Assembly (NCBI GenBank): GCA_002478265.1
Contig: DLNC01000012.1
Coordinates: 1-43,275 of the forward strand
DNA: 43,275 nt
Direction of reading: 5' to 3'
Origin: Syntrophaceae bacterium UBA7520
Lineage (GTDB): Bacteria; Desulfobacterota; Syntrophia; Syntrophales; Smithellaceae
Shown here: one piece after another, positions 30,438 through 38,817 of the stretch
Layout of the letters: the number at the start of each line of letters is the position of its first letter
Numbering within the stretch: position 1 is the stretch's first letter
Notes under the pieces: model-generated
Told to the model about the DNA's origin: nothing
Database searches by the model: none
The model's input: only the letters and a program-made list of their open reading frames with translations
Made by a program: the position numbers and the translations under genes

Positions 30438-31364
30438 TTAGCGCTTTTTCAGATTCTCGATGAAATCCAGATAATGCCTCGCCGCTTCCTCTGGCCTTTC
30501 AATCATCGGCACATGTCCGCAATCTTTCATAATCACGGTTTGATGATTTTTTATGCCTTTTTCAAAGACGGCAACGCTGGAAACATCCAGAATTTTATCC
30601 TGGTCACCCCAGACGATGAGTACCGGCGCCTTTATCCGGGGCAGTTGTCTTTCCAGTGATAAAAAATCCGGGCCTATTTCCCGCAGTGCTTTTTCATAAA
30701 AGCCGCGGTTATTCAGGGCGGCCTGCATAAATACTTTTTTGAACGGATAAGGCAAAGGGGGCGGATTGACAAAAAGCATCTGATAAATGCGCAGAAAATC
30801 CTTCTCGTCTTGCAGCACGAGCGGATTAACACCCGCTTCAATTTTTTTCATCACTGCGCTTTTTTGCGGCGAGGACACTCCGGCGGCATTAAAAAGCCCC
30901 ACACTCAGCACTTGCTCAGGATAGCGTACCGCGTAGGTACCCGCGAAAAGTCCGCCCATGGAACTTCCGGCGATATGGAATTTTTCCAGATTCAGCGCGC
31001 GAGCAAATTTATGCAAGCGGATAATCTGGTTATTTAGATCATACGGTGCGTCCATCAGTTTGGTGCTTTCTCCGTATCCGGGGATATCGGGAATGACCAC
31101 ATGGTAATCTTTGGTTAAATATGCGGCAAAGCCCAGCCAATTGTCTTTTTCCCCCGTATAGCCATGCAACAGCAGAATCGTCGGTCCTTTGCCCCCTTCC
31201 AGATAAACAATATTATGATCTTCAATTGTTACCTGCTTCTTGCTCAAACCCGCGGCGCTGCGGGCCCGGTCGATCATAAAACCGGCGACTTTTTCCGGAA
31301 ACGCATAGTAGGCGGCAACGGCGGCCGCAACGATGACAAAAAGCGCAATGATAATTTTTTTCAT
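30438..31364 (-). CDS. Membrane-anchored alpha/beta hydrolase
   Basis: The 308-residue protein has an N-terminal hydrophobic anchor or signal (IIIALFVIVAAAVAAYYAF, about 3-21). A canonical alpha/beta hydrolase domain follows: oxyanion region LLLHGYTGEKDNW near 66, nucleophile elbow GSSMGG near 135, acid D in WGDQDKILD near 249 and catalytic His in CGHVPMIERPEEAARHYLDF near 276. This is the layout of esterases, lipases and meta-cleavage hydrolases; the substrate cannot be assigned. The frame extends upstream to about 31661, but ATG 31364 with GGAAGGA nine to ten bases ahead is the supported start. It ends 24 bases from the convergent polyferredoxin gene. Confidence 0.85.
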   Translation of the reverse strand: MKKIIIALFVIVAAAVAAYYAFPEKVAGFMIDRARSAAGLSKKQVTIEDHNIVYLEGGKGPTILLLHGYTGEKDNWLGFAAYLTKDYHVVIPDIPGYGESTKLMDAPYDLNNQIIRLHKFARALNLEKFHIAGSSMGGLFAGTYAVRYPEQVLSVGLFNAAGVSSPQKSAVMKKIEAGVNPLVLQDEKDFLRIYQMLFVNPPPLPYPFKKVFMQAALNNRGFYEKALREIGPDFLSLERQLPRIKAPVLIVWGDQDKILDVSSVAVFEKGIKNHQTVIMKDCGHVPMIERPEEAARHYLDFIENLKKR

Positions 31365-31409
31365 GTTGACATATCCTTCCTTTTCTACATATATCTGCGA
31401 GGACTTTTT

Positions 31410-31470
31410 TATGCTTATAACACCTCTTGAAATTAATATAAACAAGATTTGGACTTTATTGATAAGCATA
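31410..31470. repeat. Inverted TATGCTTAT/ATAAGCATA pair in a divergent promoter region
   Basis: TATGCTTAT (31410-31418) and its exact complement ATAAGCATA (31462-31470) lie between the divergent hydrolase and bactofilin-like genes. A third copy, extended to ATAAGCATAGG, is at 32777-32787 just upstream of the DUF2784 gene. They look like binding sites for one regulator. Confidence 0.4.
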
Positions 31471-31530
31471 GGCAGATGTTTTGCAGCAACATGGGCTCTG
31501 CGTTGATCAGGCACGCCGTTTGAGGAAGAT

Positions 31531-32361
31531 ATGAACAAAAAAGTAATTTTCGCGGTTTTGGCCTTAGTGTTTTTGGTTGCACCGACCGCGGCAGCAAAAA
31601 CCATTATCAAGCTCGGCTCGCCCGTAACGGTGGTGGAAAATGAAACTGTTGATAATGTCATAACTTTCGGCAGTCAGATAACGGTCAGCGGTCTGGTCGA
31701 AAGAAATGTTATCGCCCTGGGCGGCTCGGTCGTGCTGACGGGCAAAGCCGTGGTGCGGGGCAATGTTTTTTCCCTGGGCGGAGTTATTGCCCAAGGCAGC
31801 AGCGCGCAGGTTTTCGGAAAAACCACCGAGATTAATTCCGCCAATATCAAAAACAGTTTCAGCTCTTTTTTCCGCGGCGAGCCCGAAGGATGGCCGGATC
31901 TTGTAAACATTTTTTCTTTTCTTTTTCAGGCGATCATTTTTATTTTGGCCCTTTTCTTAGTTTTTATCTTTCCCGGCTCAATAAACGCGCTGAAAAAAAT
32001 AGTTCAAAACAACAAGGTTAAATCTTTTTTTGTGGGCTTTTTCATTACCTTGATGATTACGCCTTTTTTTCTCTTCCTGATTCTTTCGATCATCGGTATT
32101 TACCTAATACCCGCTTTCTTTATCGCGTTGGTTGCCGCTTTCATGTTTGGCTATATCGCCGCGGCGGCTATCCTCGGTGACTTCACCTTATCGGCAATAT
32201 TTTCCTCACGGGAAAAATCGCTTTTTAAAGAAACATTCGGCGGCCTGATTTTACTTCTGATTTTGGGCTGGCTGCCCTATGTGGGATGGCTCATTAAGAT
32301 AGTCATGCTGACGATGGGTTTCGGCGGCGTAATGTTGCTTGTGTCCGGCGCCAGAAAATAA
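31531..32361 (+). CDS. Bactofilin-like repeat plus multi-span membrane protein
   Basis: The 276-residue product has a signal peptide (about 1-22, VIFAVLALVFLVAPTAAA). A beta-solenoid-like region of short repeats rich in V/I-G patterns follows (about 25-100: DNVITFGSQITVSGLVERNV, then IALGGSVVLTGKAVVRGNV). About four membrane helices come next (125-150, 165-190, 195-218 and 240-272). The repeats resemble polymer-forming bactofilin folds but would lie outside the cytoplasm. I do not know a firm function; membrane organisation or envelope stress is a guess. GAGGAAG precedes ATG 31531. Confidence 0.65.
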   Translation: MNKKVIFAVLALVFLVAPTAAAKTIIKLGSPVTVVENETVDNVITFGSQITVSGLVERNVIALGGSVVLTGKAVVRGNVFSLGGVIAQGSSAQVFGKTTEINSANIKNSFSSFFRGEPEGWPDLVNIFSFLFQAIIFILALFLVFIFPGSINALKKIVQNNKVKSFFVGFFITLMITPFFLFLILSIIGIYLIPAFFIALVAAFMFGYIAAAAILGDFTLSAIFSSREKSLFKETFGGLILLLILGWLPYVGWLIKIVMLTMGFGGVMLLVSGARK

Positions 32362-32376
32362 TTATCTGATCTGCAA

Positions 32377-32748
32377 TCAGCCGGCGGCTACACGCCTGTG
32401 CCTTCTGATGGCCAGCGTGTAAAAAACGATATTTATGGCGACCACGGCCGCCCCCAGCATCAATTGTATTTCTCTCGTTAAATTTTCCGGATAAATCAGA
32501 GGCAAGAGGTATTGCGCGATAAAATCGCCAGTGTAAGCATCACCGCCGGCAAGCTCGCGAAAATGATTTTCCAGCGGCGTCAGAGGGCAAATCCAGCCGG
32601 TAAACTCCACAACCGCTCCCCATAATGCCGCCGGAAGATGCAGCCAGGCCGCGCGCGGCCAAAATATTACCAGCGCGCCGCCCGCCACGACAAAGGCAAT
32701 AAATAAAAAATGCGCCACCACCAGCGCATCAGCGAGCAAGAGATTCAT
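32377..32748 (-). CDS. DUF2784 membrane protein
   Basis: The 123-residue protein has about three hydrophobic segments (6-30, 34-55 and 95-115). It shows the DUF2784 pattern: ADALVVAHFLFIAFVVAGG, WLHLPAALWGAVVEFTGWIC near 35-54, CPLTPLENHFR near 54-64 and YLLPLIYPENLTREIQ near 80-95. The family is widespread in Proteobacteria and of unknown function. It converges on the bactofilin-like gene with 15 bases between the stops. A copy of ATAAGCATA lies 29 bases upstream of its start. Confidence 0.85.
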   Translation of the reverse strand: MNLLLADALVVAHFLFIAFVVAGGALVIFWPRAAWLHLPAALWGAVVEFTGWICPLTPLENHFRELAGGDAYTGDFIAQYLLPLIYPENLTREIQLMLGAAVVAINIVFYTLAIRRHRRVAAG

Positions 32749-32801
32749 TCCCCTCCTTACTCATTCAGCGCAAATAATAAGCATAGGTAAAAATTAAGCG
32801 C

Positions 32802-33551
32802 TTAGCCAACCCAATCTTCGGAAAGAATTTCGCCGCGGATACCGACAATAACCGCTTTGAGCGGCACTTTTCTTTTGGCTTTCTGCAAGCCCGCCTGGGC
32901 TACCTGCATCAGCCCGCGGCAGCAGGGAACCTGCATGATGATCACGGTCAGCGTGTTGATTTTGGCTTCATCTGCCAGGCGGCTGATTTTTTCAATATAT
33001 TCTTCCTGTCCATCATCGAGTTTTGGGCAGGCAATCGCCAGACTTTTACCTTTTAAAAATCGCTGATGAAAATCGCCTAGCGCATAGGCGACGCAATCCG
33101 CGGCCAAAACCACATCCCGACCGCGGAAAAAATCAGCGGCAGGATTAACCAGAGGCAATTGGACCGGCCAATGTCCAAGCTCCGAGGACTGCGCCAAATG
33201 AGGCGCCGCAGATACGGCACCTGCAGGTTTTCTTTCCAGCGTCGCGTGGGTGGATCCGGGGCAGCCCGGCTGCGGCATCACGGGTAAATCGTGCGCCGAC
33301 GCTTTTCCTGAAGTTTTCGCCAGATGCTCCTGAACAAGTTTTTCATCAAAAGGCGCAGCATCACGCTCTTCAATGGACAAAGCGCCCTCAGGACATTCAC
33401 CCAGACACGCGCCTAAACCGTCACAATAGACATCGCTCACGAGCTTGGCCTTGCCGGCGATTATCTGAATGGCGCCCTCCGCGCAACCCGGCACGCACAA
33501 ACCACATCCCGTGCATTTTTCTTCGTCAATCTTGATTATTTTACGCTTCAT
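32802..33551 (-). CDS. Two-cluster ferredoxin with a conserved C-terminal domain
   Basis: The 249-residue cytoplasmic protein begins with two 4Fe-4S sites: C13-T-G-C16-G-L-C19-V-P-G-C23 and a second set in CDGLGACLGECPEGAL near 43-58. A variable linker with one further CPG follows. The C-terminal domain (about 120-249) has HWPVQLPLVNPAADFFRG, VLAADCVAYALGDFHQRFLKG, LAIACPKLDDGQEEYIEK and MQVPCCRGLM, so it carries conserved cysteines of its own. Proteins of this form are familiar from Clostridia and Deltaproteobacteria as ferredoxins of unknown role. AAGGA lies four to five bases upstream of ATG 33551. It does not appear to be part of a larger operon. Confidence 0.82.
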   Translation of the reverse strand: MKRKIIKIDEEKCTGCGLCVPGCAEGAIQIIAGKAKLVSDVYCDGLGACLGECPEGALSIEERDAAPFDEKLVQEHLAKTSGKASAHDLPVMPQPGCPGSTHATLERKPAGAVSAAPHLAQSSELGHWPVQLPLVNPAADFFRGRDVVLAADCVAYALGDFHQRFLKGKSLAIACPKLDDGQEEYIEKISRLADEAKINTLTVIIMQVPCCRGLMQVAQAGLQKAKRKVPLKAVIVGIRGEILSEDWVG

Positions 33552-33582
33552 AGCATCCTTTTCATCGAGTCTAAAAATATTG

Positions 33583-33716
33583 TGAATAGCCCGTCATTTC
33601 TTTGAACTTCATAATATCATGGCCAGGAAATGAAATGACCGAAGCCGTCCCATAAACGTTCGCAAAGCAAAGATTGCTTCATCACGCCACGGCGCGATAA
33701 CGCAATGACAACAAGA
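33583..33716. repeat. Dispersed-repeat-like intergenic segment
   Basis: Between the ferredoxin and mdh lies non-coding DNA. Read on the minus strand, its right part has GTCATTGCG..GATGAAGCAATCTTTGC, a pattern often seen in dispersed intergenic repeats of Deltaproteobacteria and other phyla. Its left part has an inverted pair GTCATTTC/GAAATGAC (33593-33600, 33632-33639). Only one copy is in this window. Confidence 0.4.
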
Positions 33717-34649
33717 TTAAGACATTTTTTTCATGGAATCCACGAGTTCCTGAACAGCCGCGGCGGATTTTTTCAGAGCCTGCTGTTCTTCCGCGGTAAG
33801 TTTCAACTCGATAATCTGTTCAATACCCTTGGAGCCCAACTTGACCGGCACGCCGACAAACAAATTGGAAATCCCGTATTCTCCTTCCAGATACGCGGCG
33901 CAGGGCAATATCTTCTTTTTATCCTTTAAGATCGACTCCGCCATTTCCACCGCCGCCGAGGCCGGCGCATAATAAGCGCTGCCCGTCTTCAAAAGACTGA
34001 CGATCTCGGCGCCACCGTTGCGCGTTCGTGTTACGATTTCGTCAATCCGTTTGGCATCAATCAGCTCCGTAATCGGCACACCCGCCACGGTGGAAAAACG
34101 CGGCAGGGGCACCATTGTGTCGCCATGCCCGCCTAAAACCAGCGCGTGAATATTTTCCACGGAAACATTGAGTTCCATGGAAAGGAAAGCGCGAAAGCGC
34201 GCAGAATCCAGAACGCCCGCCATGCCGATGACTCTGTGCTTGGGAAAACCGCTTTCGTCCAGCGCCACATGACACATCGCGTCCAGCGGATTACTGACAA
34301 TAATCAGAATGGCGCTTGGCGAATATTTGACTACTTCTTTGGTAACACTTTTGATAATACCGCGGTTGGTGGACAAAAGATCGTCACGGCTCATGCCCGG
34401 CTTGCGCGGAATTCCCGCGGTGATAATCACAATATCCGAGCTTGCCGACGCTTCGTAGGAATTAGCCCCCGTCAGATGGGCATCGTGCTTTTCGATCGGC
34501 GCGGCCTGCGTTAAATCCAGTGATTTCCCCTGCGGCACTCCCTCAATAATATCCACCAGAACAACGTCGCAGAGCTCTTTTTCAGCCAGTCTTTGCGCCG
34601 CGGTCGCCCCGACATTCCCCGCCCCGACAACTGTGACTTTATGTTTCAT
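33717..34649 (-). CDS. mdh: Malate dehydrogenase (LDH-like type)
   Basis: The enzyme interconverts malate and oxaloacetate with NAD(H). The 310 residues start with the Rossmann loop VVGAGNVGATAAQ. The substrate-specificity loop is GIPRKPGMSRDDL near 78-90, where arginine favours dicarboxylates over lactate. The NPLDAMCHVALDESGFP stretch lies near 122 and the catalytic histidine is in GGHGDTMVPL near 175. It is the tetrameric LDH-like MDH class typical of Deltaproteobacteria, Bacillus and Chloroflexi. ATG 34649 is chosen because GAGGT lies eight bases before it and overlaps an alternative upstream ATG (34664). It is divergent from glmM. Confidence 0.93.
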   Translation of the reverse strand: MKHKVTVVGAGNVGATAAQRLAEKELCDVVLVDIIEGVPQGKSLDLTQAAPIEKHDAHLTGANSYEASASSDIVIITAGIPRKPGMSRDDLLSTNRGIIKSVTKEVVKYSPSAILIIVSNPLDAMCHVALDESGFPKHRVIGMAGVLDSARFRAFLSMELNVSVENIHALVLGGHGDTMVPLPRFSTVAGVPITELIDAKRIDEIVTRTRNGGAEIVSLLKTGSAYYAPASAAVEMAESILKDKKKILPCAAYLEGEYGISNLFVGVPVKLGSKGIEQIIELKLTAEEQQALKKSAAAVQELVDSMKKMS

Positions 34650-34782
34650 TTTATCATACCTCATATTTCTGTTATTTGATAAATTTTGGTTTATATGCGC
34701 CTATCAATACTTAAAAAAAAGCTGCCGTCAAATACTTTTTGCGTGTTGCAAAAACAGATTATGTCAGGTAAAAAACTTTTTC

Positions 34783-36132
34783 ATGAAGAAACTTTTCGGC
34801 ACAGACGGCATCAGAGGCGTGGCCAATGAATATCCCATGACCGCAGAAATAGCAATGGGTGTGGGGCAAGCCATCGCCCATCTTTCCTTGAGAAAGGGTC
34901 ACACGCCGCGGATAATTATCGGAAAAGATACACGCGCCTCCGGCGACATGTTCGAAGAGGCAATCGCGAACGGCATTTGTTCGCTGGGCGCTGACGCCAT
35001 TTCCATGGGCGTGATTCCCACGCCAGCGGTCGCTTTTTTAACCAGGAGCACGCGCGCCGACGCGGGAATAGTTATTTCCGCCTCCCATAATCCCTCGCAG
35101 GATAACGGCATAAAAATATTCAACAATGAGGGATTCAAGCTCTCCGACAAAAAAGAACATCAAATCGAAGAGCTAATTTTGTCCGGAAATTCCCAAGCAC
35201 TATTCCCTACCGTGGACCGGACAGGAAAATTATTACGCATGGATGATGCCGGCGGTCGTTATATTGATTTTTTAAAGGCTTCTTTTCCGCGAAACCTCAA
35301 CCCAGAAGGAACAAAAATTGTCCTGGATTGCTCGCACGGCGCGACGTATAAAGTCGCTCCCGCGGTCTTTTCGGAACTGGGATGCTCGGTGACCACCCTT
35401 TTTAATCAACCGGACGGGAAAAATATAAATCTGAATTGCGGCTCCCAGCATCCCGAGAAGCTTGCCGCCGAAGTGCTGCGCCAAAACGCCGACGCTGGTT
35501 TTGCCTTCGACGGTGACGGCGACCGCGTGATTTGCGTGGACGAGAAGGGCAATATCCTTACCGGCGATAGAATTCTGGCCATCTGCGCCGCTCTTTTAAA
35601 GAAAGAAAACAAGCTCCTCAACAATCTGGTGGTGCGCACGGTGATGAGCAATGTGGGCTTAACCATAGCTTTTCAGAAGCTCGGCATCGATTCAGTGCTG
35701 ACCGATGTGGGCGACCGCTATGTTTTGGAAGAAATGCAAAAACGCGGCGCGGTCATCGGCGGGGAGGACTCTGGCCATATTATTTTTATGCAACATCACA
35801 CCACCGGCGACGGGTTAATCACCGCGCTGCAAGTGCTTGCCGCTATGAAGAAAGAAGCCCAACCGCTCTCACAAATGGCCGCGATTATGAAAGTGTTTCC
35901 GCAGATGCTGATCAACCTGGAAGTGAAAAAGAAGCCGAAAATAGAATCCGTGCCGGAAATAATGGCCGCGATTAAGGAAGTCGAGGAAAAACTCGGCGAC
36001 AAAGGCCGCGTGCTTGTGCGCTATTCCGGAACGCAGAACATGTGCCGCGTGATGGTGGAAGGCCCGACCAGGGAAGAAACGGAAAAGTATTGCCGCCAAA
36101 TCGCCGCTGTCGCGCAGAACATTCTGGCCTGA
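34783..36132 (+). CDS. glmM: Phosphoglucosamine mutase
   Basis: GlmM converts glucosamine-6-phosphate to glucosamine-1-phosphate for peptidoglycan and lipopolysaccharide precursors. The 449 residues open MKKLFGTDGIRGVAN. The phosphoserine S101 is in VISASHNPSQDNGIK, the metal site is FDGDGDRVICVD near 244, the sugar-binding loop is GGEDSGHIIF near 326 and the phosphate loop is RYSGTQNMCRVMVEG near 413. Length is standard. The open frame extends further left to 34633, but the family N-terminus fixes ATG 34783; AGGT lies 14 bases upstream, a loose ribosome site. It is followed after 19 bases by the lipoprotein gene. Confidence 0.95.
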   Translation: MKKLFGTDGIRGVANEYPMTAEIAMGVGQAIAHLSLRKGHTPRIIIGKDTRASGDMFEEAIANGICSLGADAISMGVIPTPAVAFLTRSTRADAGIVISASHNPSQDNGIKIFNNEGFKLSDKKEHQIEELILSGNSQALFPTVDRTGKLLRMDDAGGRYIDFLKASFPRNLNPEGTKIVLDCSHGATYKVAPAVFSELGCSVTTLFNQPDGKNINLNCGSQHPEKLAAEVLRQNADAGFAFDGDGDRVICVDEKGNILTGDRILAICAALLKKENKLLNNLVVRTVMSNVGLTIAFQKLGIDSVLTDVGDRYVLEEMQKRGAVIGGEDSGHIIFMQHHTTGDGLITALQVLAAMKKEAQPLSQMAAIMKVFPQMLINLEVKKKPKIESVPEIMAAIKEVEEKLGDKGRVLVRYSGTQNMCRVMVEGPTREETEKYCRQIAAVAQNILA

Positions 36133-36151
36133 AACTGACAATAATTAAATC

Positions 36152-37381
36152 ATGAAAATAGCAAAATCTCTTGTGCTGGTTGCTTTATCCGGGCTGTTTT
36201 TTCTTAACGGCTGCCTGCCAGTGGATAAAATTTGCGGCTCTTCCACCAAGGATCCGGAAAAGTTTTTTTCTGAAGCCAGTCCGCAGGCACGTACCCTGGT
36301 AGAAAAGGCATGGCATGATCTTCCCGGCAAGTTCGCCTACGATCTGCATGTACATGTTCTGGGTGATGAAAATGACGGTTGTTTTGTTAATCATAAAAAC
36401 ATGTCGCTGTGGAACATTACAAATTATTTAAGAATGAATGCCTACTTCAGTGCAGCCCAGGTTAAGGACAAAAACAAGATCAGCAAATATTACATCCCCC
36501 ACCTGGTAAAATTAGCGCGCAATATGGGATTTCCCGTGCGCCTTTATCTGCTGGCTTTTGACAAGTATCATGACAAAGAAGGAAACGTGGTCTTGGAAAA
36601 AACCGATTTCTACGTTTCCAATGACTACGTCGTAAAACTGGCCCGTGATTACCCGGATATCTTTACGCCGGTTATTTCCGTTCATCCCTATCGCAGGGAC
36701 GCAACAGCCGAATTGGAAAAATGGGCGGCGCAAGGTGTCCACATGGTAAAGTGGATCCCGAATGTTCAGGGCATTAATCCGGCAGACAATGCGCTTGTGC
36801 CTTTTTACAAGACAATGAAAAAATATAATATGGCGCTGTTAACGCATGCCGGCGAAGAATATGCGCTGAAAAGTCATGGATCACAATCTTTCGGAAATCC
36901 ATTATTGTTGCGCAAACCGCTGGATATGGGAATAAAGGTGATCATCGCGCATTGCGCTTCGGCCGGAAGGAACGACGACCTGGATGACCAGCGGAAAGAA
37001 AAAATTCATAATTTCGATTTATTCATGCGTCTGGTGGCCGAAGAAAAATACAAGGATCTTCTGTTTGCCGATATTTCCGGCATAACACAGTTTAACCGTA
37101 TGGACGTCGCGTTAGCGACGTTAATCGAACGCCGCGACCTTCACACGCGCCTAATCAACGGCAGTGATTATCCCCTTCCCGCCATCAACATCCTGATCCA
37201 CACGCATAAATTGGCAAAGAAGGGATATATAACCACAGAAGAACAAAGAGCGCTGCAGGAAATTTATGATTATAACCCTTTGCTCTTCGATTTTGTTTTA
37301 AAAAGAATTGTCCGCCTGCCGGGCACAGAGCAACGCTTCAGCGCCGCTTTATTCAGCAATAATCCTCTTGCCGGCAATTAA
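36152..37381 (+). CDS. Amidohydrolase-family lipoprotein
   Basis: The 409-residue product begins with a lipoprotein signal (VLVALSGLFFLNG-C21), so it should be lipid-anchored in the envelope. The body is an amidohydrolase-2-like TIM barrel with candidate metal ligands in YDLHVHVLG near 64, TPVISVHPYRR near 172, LLTHAGEEYAL near 229, VIIAHCASAG near 264 and INGSDYPLP near 338. Such enzymes include decarboxylases and lactonases, but an exported lipid-anchored version is unusual and I cannot name the substrate. The C-terminal 60 residues (from about 350) are helical, without known motifs. It starts 19 bases after glmM and may share its transcript. Confidence 0.75.
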   Translation: MKIAKSLVLVALSGLFFLNGCLPVDKICGSSTKDPEKFFSEASPQARTLVEKAWHDLPGKFAYDLHVHVLGDENDGCFVNHKNMSLWNITNYLRMNAYFSAAQVKDKNKISKYYIPHLVKLARNMGFPVRLYLLAFDKYHDKEGNVVLEKTDFYVSNDYVVKLARDYPDIFTPVISVHPYRRDATAELEKWAAQGVHMVKWIPNVQGINPADNALVPFYKTMKKYNMALLTHAGEEYALKSHGSQSFGNPLLLRKPLDMGIKVIIAHCASAGRNDDLDDQRKEKIHNFDLFMRLVAEEKYKDLLFADISGITQFNRMDVALATLIERRDLHTRLINGSDYPLPAINILIHTHKLAKKGYITTEEQRALQEIYDYNPLLFDFVLKRIVRLPGTEQRFSAALFSNNPLAGN

Positions 37382-37405
37382 AATAATCTTTCCGTTTAAA
37401 TATTT

Positions 37406-38767
37406 TTACTTATCCACGCGGATGAGCATCGCGTCGCCCTGCGCATGTCCCGAACAAATTCCGCAAACGCCCCAGCCGCCGCCGCGACGCCTGAGCTCGT
37501 AGCCCAGCGTCATAACGATGCGCGCGCCTGTGGCGCCGATGGGATGGCCATAGGCCACCGCGCCGCCGTTGATATTGACTTTCTTAAACATCTCTTCCTT
37601 GGACATGCCCAAAATGGAGCGGCAGCTCACCAGCGCCACCGCGGCAAAAGCCTCATTTATTTCGATCAAATCCATTTGCTCCAGCGTCATGTCGTTTTGT
37701 TCCAGAATTTTTTTAATCGCCAATCCGGGCACGGTGGCAATATCTTTTGTCGGCTGAGATACTTCCGCGTAATCCACAATGGTAAAAAGCGGTTTTAAAC
37801 CAAGCTCATCAGCCTTTTCCCTGCTCATCAACAAACAGACATCGCCGCCGTCATTCACACCGGGAGCGTTGCCGGCCGTGACGGAGCCAGGCTTACCGGT
37901 AACGGTGCTTGTGTGGCCGAACACCGGCGGGAGCTTCGCCAGCCCCTCCAACGTCGTGTCCGGACGTGGCCCTTCGTCTTTATCCATAATAAAAACTTTC
38001 TTGCCCTGCTTTACTTCCACGGGAAAAATTTCTTCAGCAAGCTTGCCTTCGTTCATCGCTTTGACCGCGTTCATCTGCGAATTGAGCGCCCATTCGTCCT
38101 GTTCCTCTCTGGTAAATCCAAATTCATCGGCTACTTCCGAGCCGTGAATCGCCATATGGCGGTTATAAAAAGCGTCCCACAGGCCGTCATAGACCATGGA
38201 ATCAACCACGCGTCCGTTGGGCAGCGCCATTCTGGCGCCCCAGCGCATATCCGGCAACACAAAAGGGCAGTTGCTCATGCTTTCCTGACCTCCTGCGATG
38301 CAAATATCGGCGCGCCCCAAAAGAATCATCTGAAAAGCCAAATCAATTGTCTTGATGCCGGAGGAGCAAACCTTGTTGACCGTGATAGACGGCACGTATT
38401 CCGGCACACCGGCCAAAATTGTCGCCTGCCGGCCGGGAATCTGGCCGCAACCGGCGGGAACAACCTGCCCCATAAAAATATAATCCACGTCACCCGGTTT
38501 CACCTTGCCTTCCGTCCGGCGTAGAACTTCCTTAATCGCCAGGGCGCCTAATTCCATCGCCGAAAAATCCTTGAGCGCCCCGCCGGAGCGTCCGTAAGGC
38601 GTGCGGCAGGCCTCCACGCACACAACTTCGCGGAATTTTCTGTGCGGGTTTTTCATCTTCTTCCCCATGGTGCTGAAATCGGGTTTCCTCTGCCCGAATT
38701 TGGCCACCGGCGCGTCCTTATATATATCGTCTCTTGTTTTATCCAGTTTCTGCGCTACTTTGGACAT
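37406..38767 (-). CDS. Acetyl-CoA acetyltransferase (thiolase)
   Basis: This thiolase condenses or cleaves acyl-CoA, typically two acetyl-CoA to acetoacetyl-CoA or the reverse in beta-oxidation. The nucleophilic cysteine is in NKVCSSGIKT near 150, GHPIGATGAR carries the catalytic histidine near 410 and the second cysteine is in GICSGHAQGDA near 440. The 453-residue protein has about 55 extra residues before the usual REVVCVEACRTPYGRSGG start, which includes a charged, lysine-rich segment. ATG 38767 is supported by AAGGGGG eight bases upstream; later in-frame ATGs (MGKKMKNP) are possible. A GTGA-N6-TCAC site lies 52-65 bases upstream. Substrate chain length cannot be read from sequence. Confidence 0.9.
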   Translation of the reverse strand: MSKVAQKLDKTRDDIYKDAPVAKFGQRKPDFSTMGKKMKNPHRKFREVVCVEACRTPYGRSGGALKDFSAMELGALAIKEVLRRTEGKVKPGDVDYIFMGQVVPAGCGQIPGRQATILAGVPEYVPSITVNKVCSSGIKTIDLAFQMILLGRADICIAGGQESMSNCPFVLPDMRWGARMALPNGRVVDSMVYDGLWDAFYNRHMAIHGSEVADEFGFTREEQDEWALNSQMNAVKAMNEGKLAEEIFPVEVKQGKKVFIMDKDEGPRPDTTLEGLAKLPPVFGHTSTVTGKPGSVTAGNAPGVNDGGDVCLLMSREKADELGLKPLFTIVDYAEVSQPTKDIATVPGLAIKKILEQNDMTLEQMDLIEINEAFAAVALVSCRSILGMSKEEMFKKVNINGGAVAYGHPIGATGARIVMTLGYELRRRGGGWGVCGICSGHAQGDAMLIRVDK

Positions 38768-38817
38768 AATATTTTCCCCCTTCATTTGCTTAAAATGAAT
38801 TATGACCATGCTTTCTC

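Noticed and set aside
31365..31661. Ninety-nine extra codons before the alpha/beta hydrolase
   Set aside because: The extension runs through the AT-rich divergent promoter region and the bactofilin-like gene start; ATG 31364 has a strong ribosome site followed by a signal anchor.
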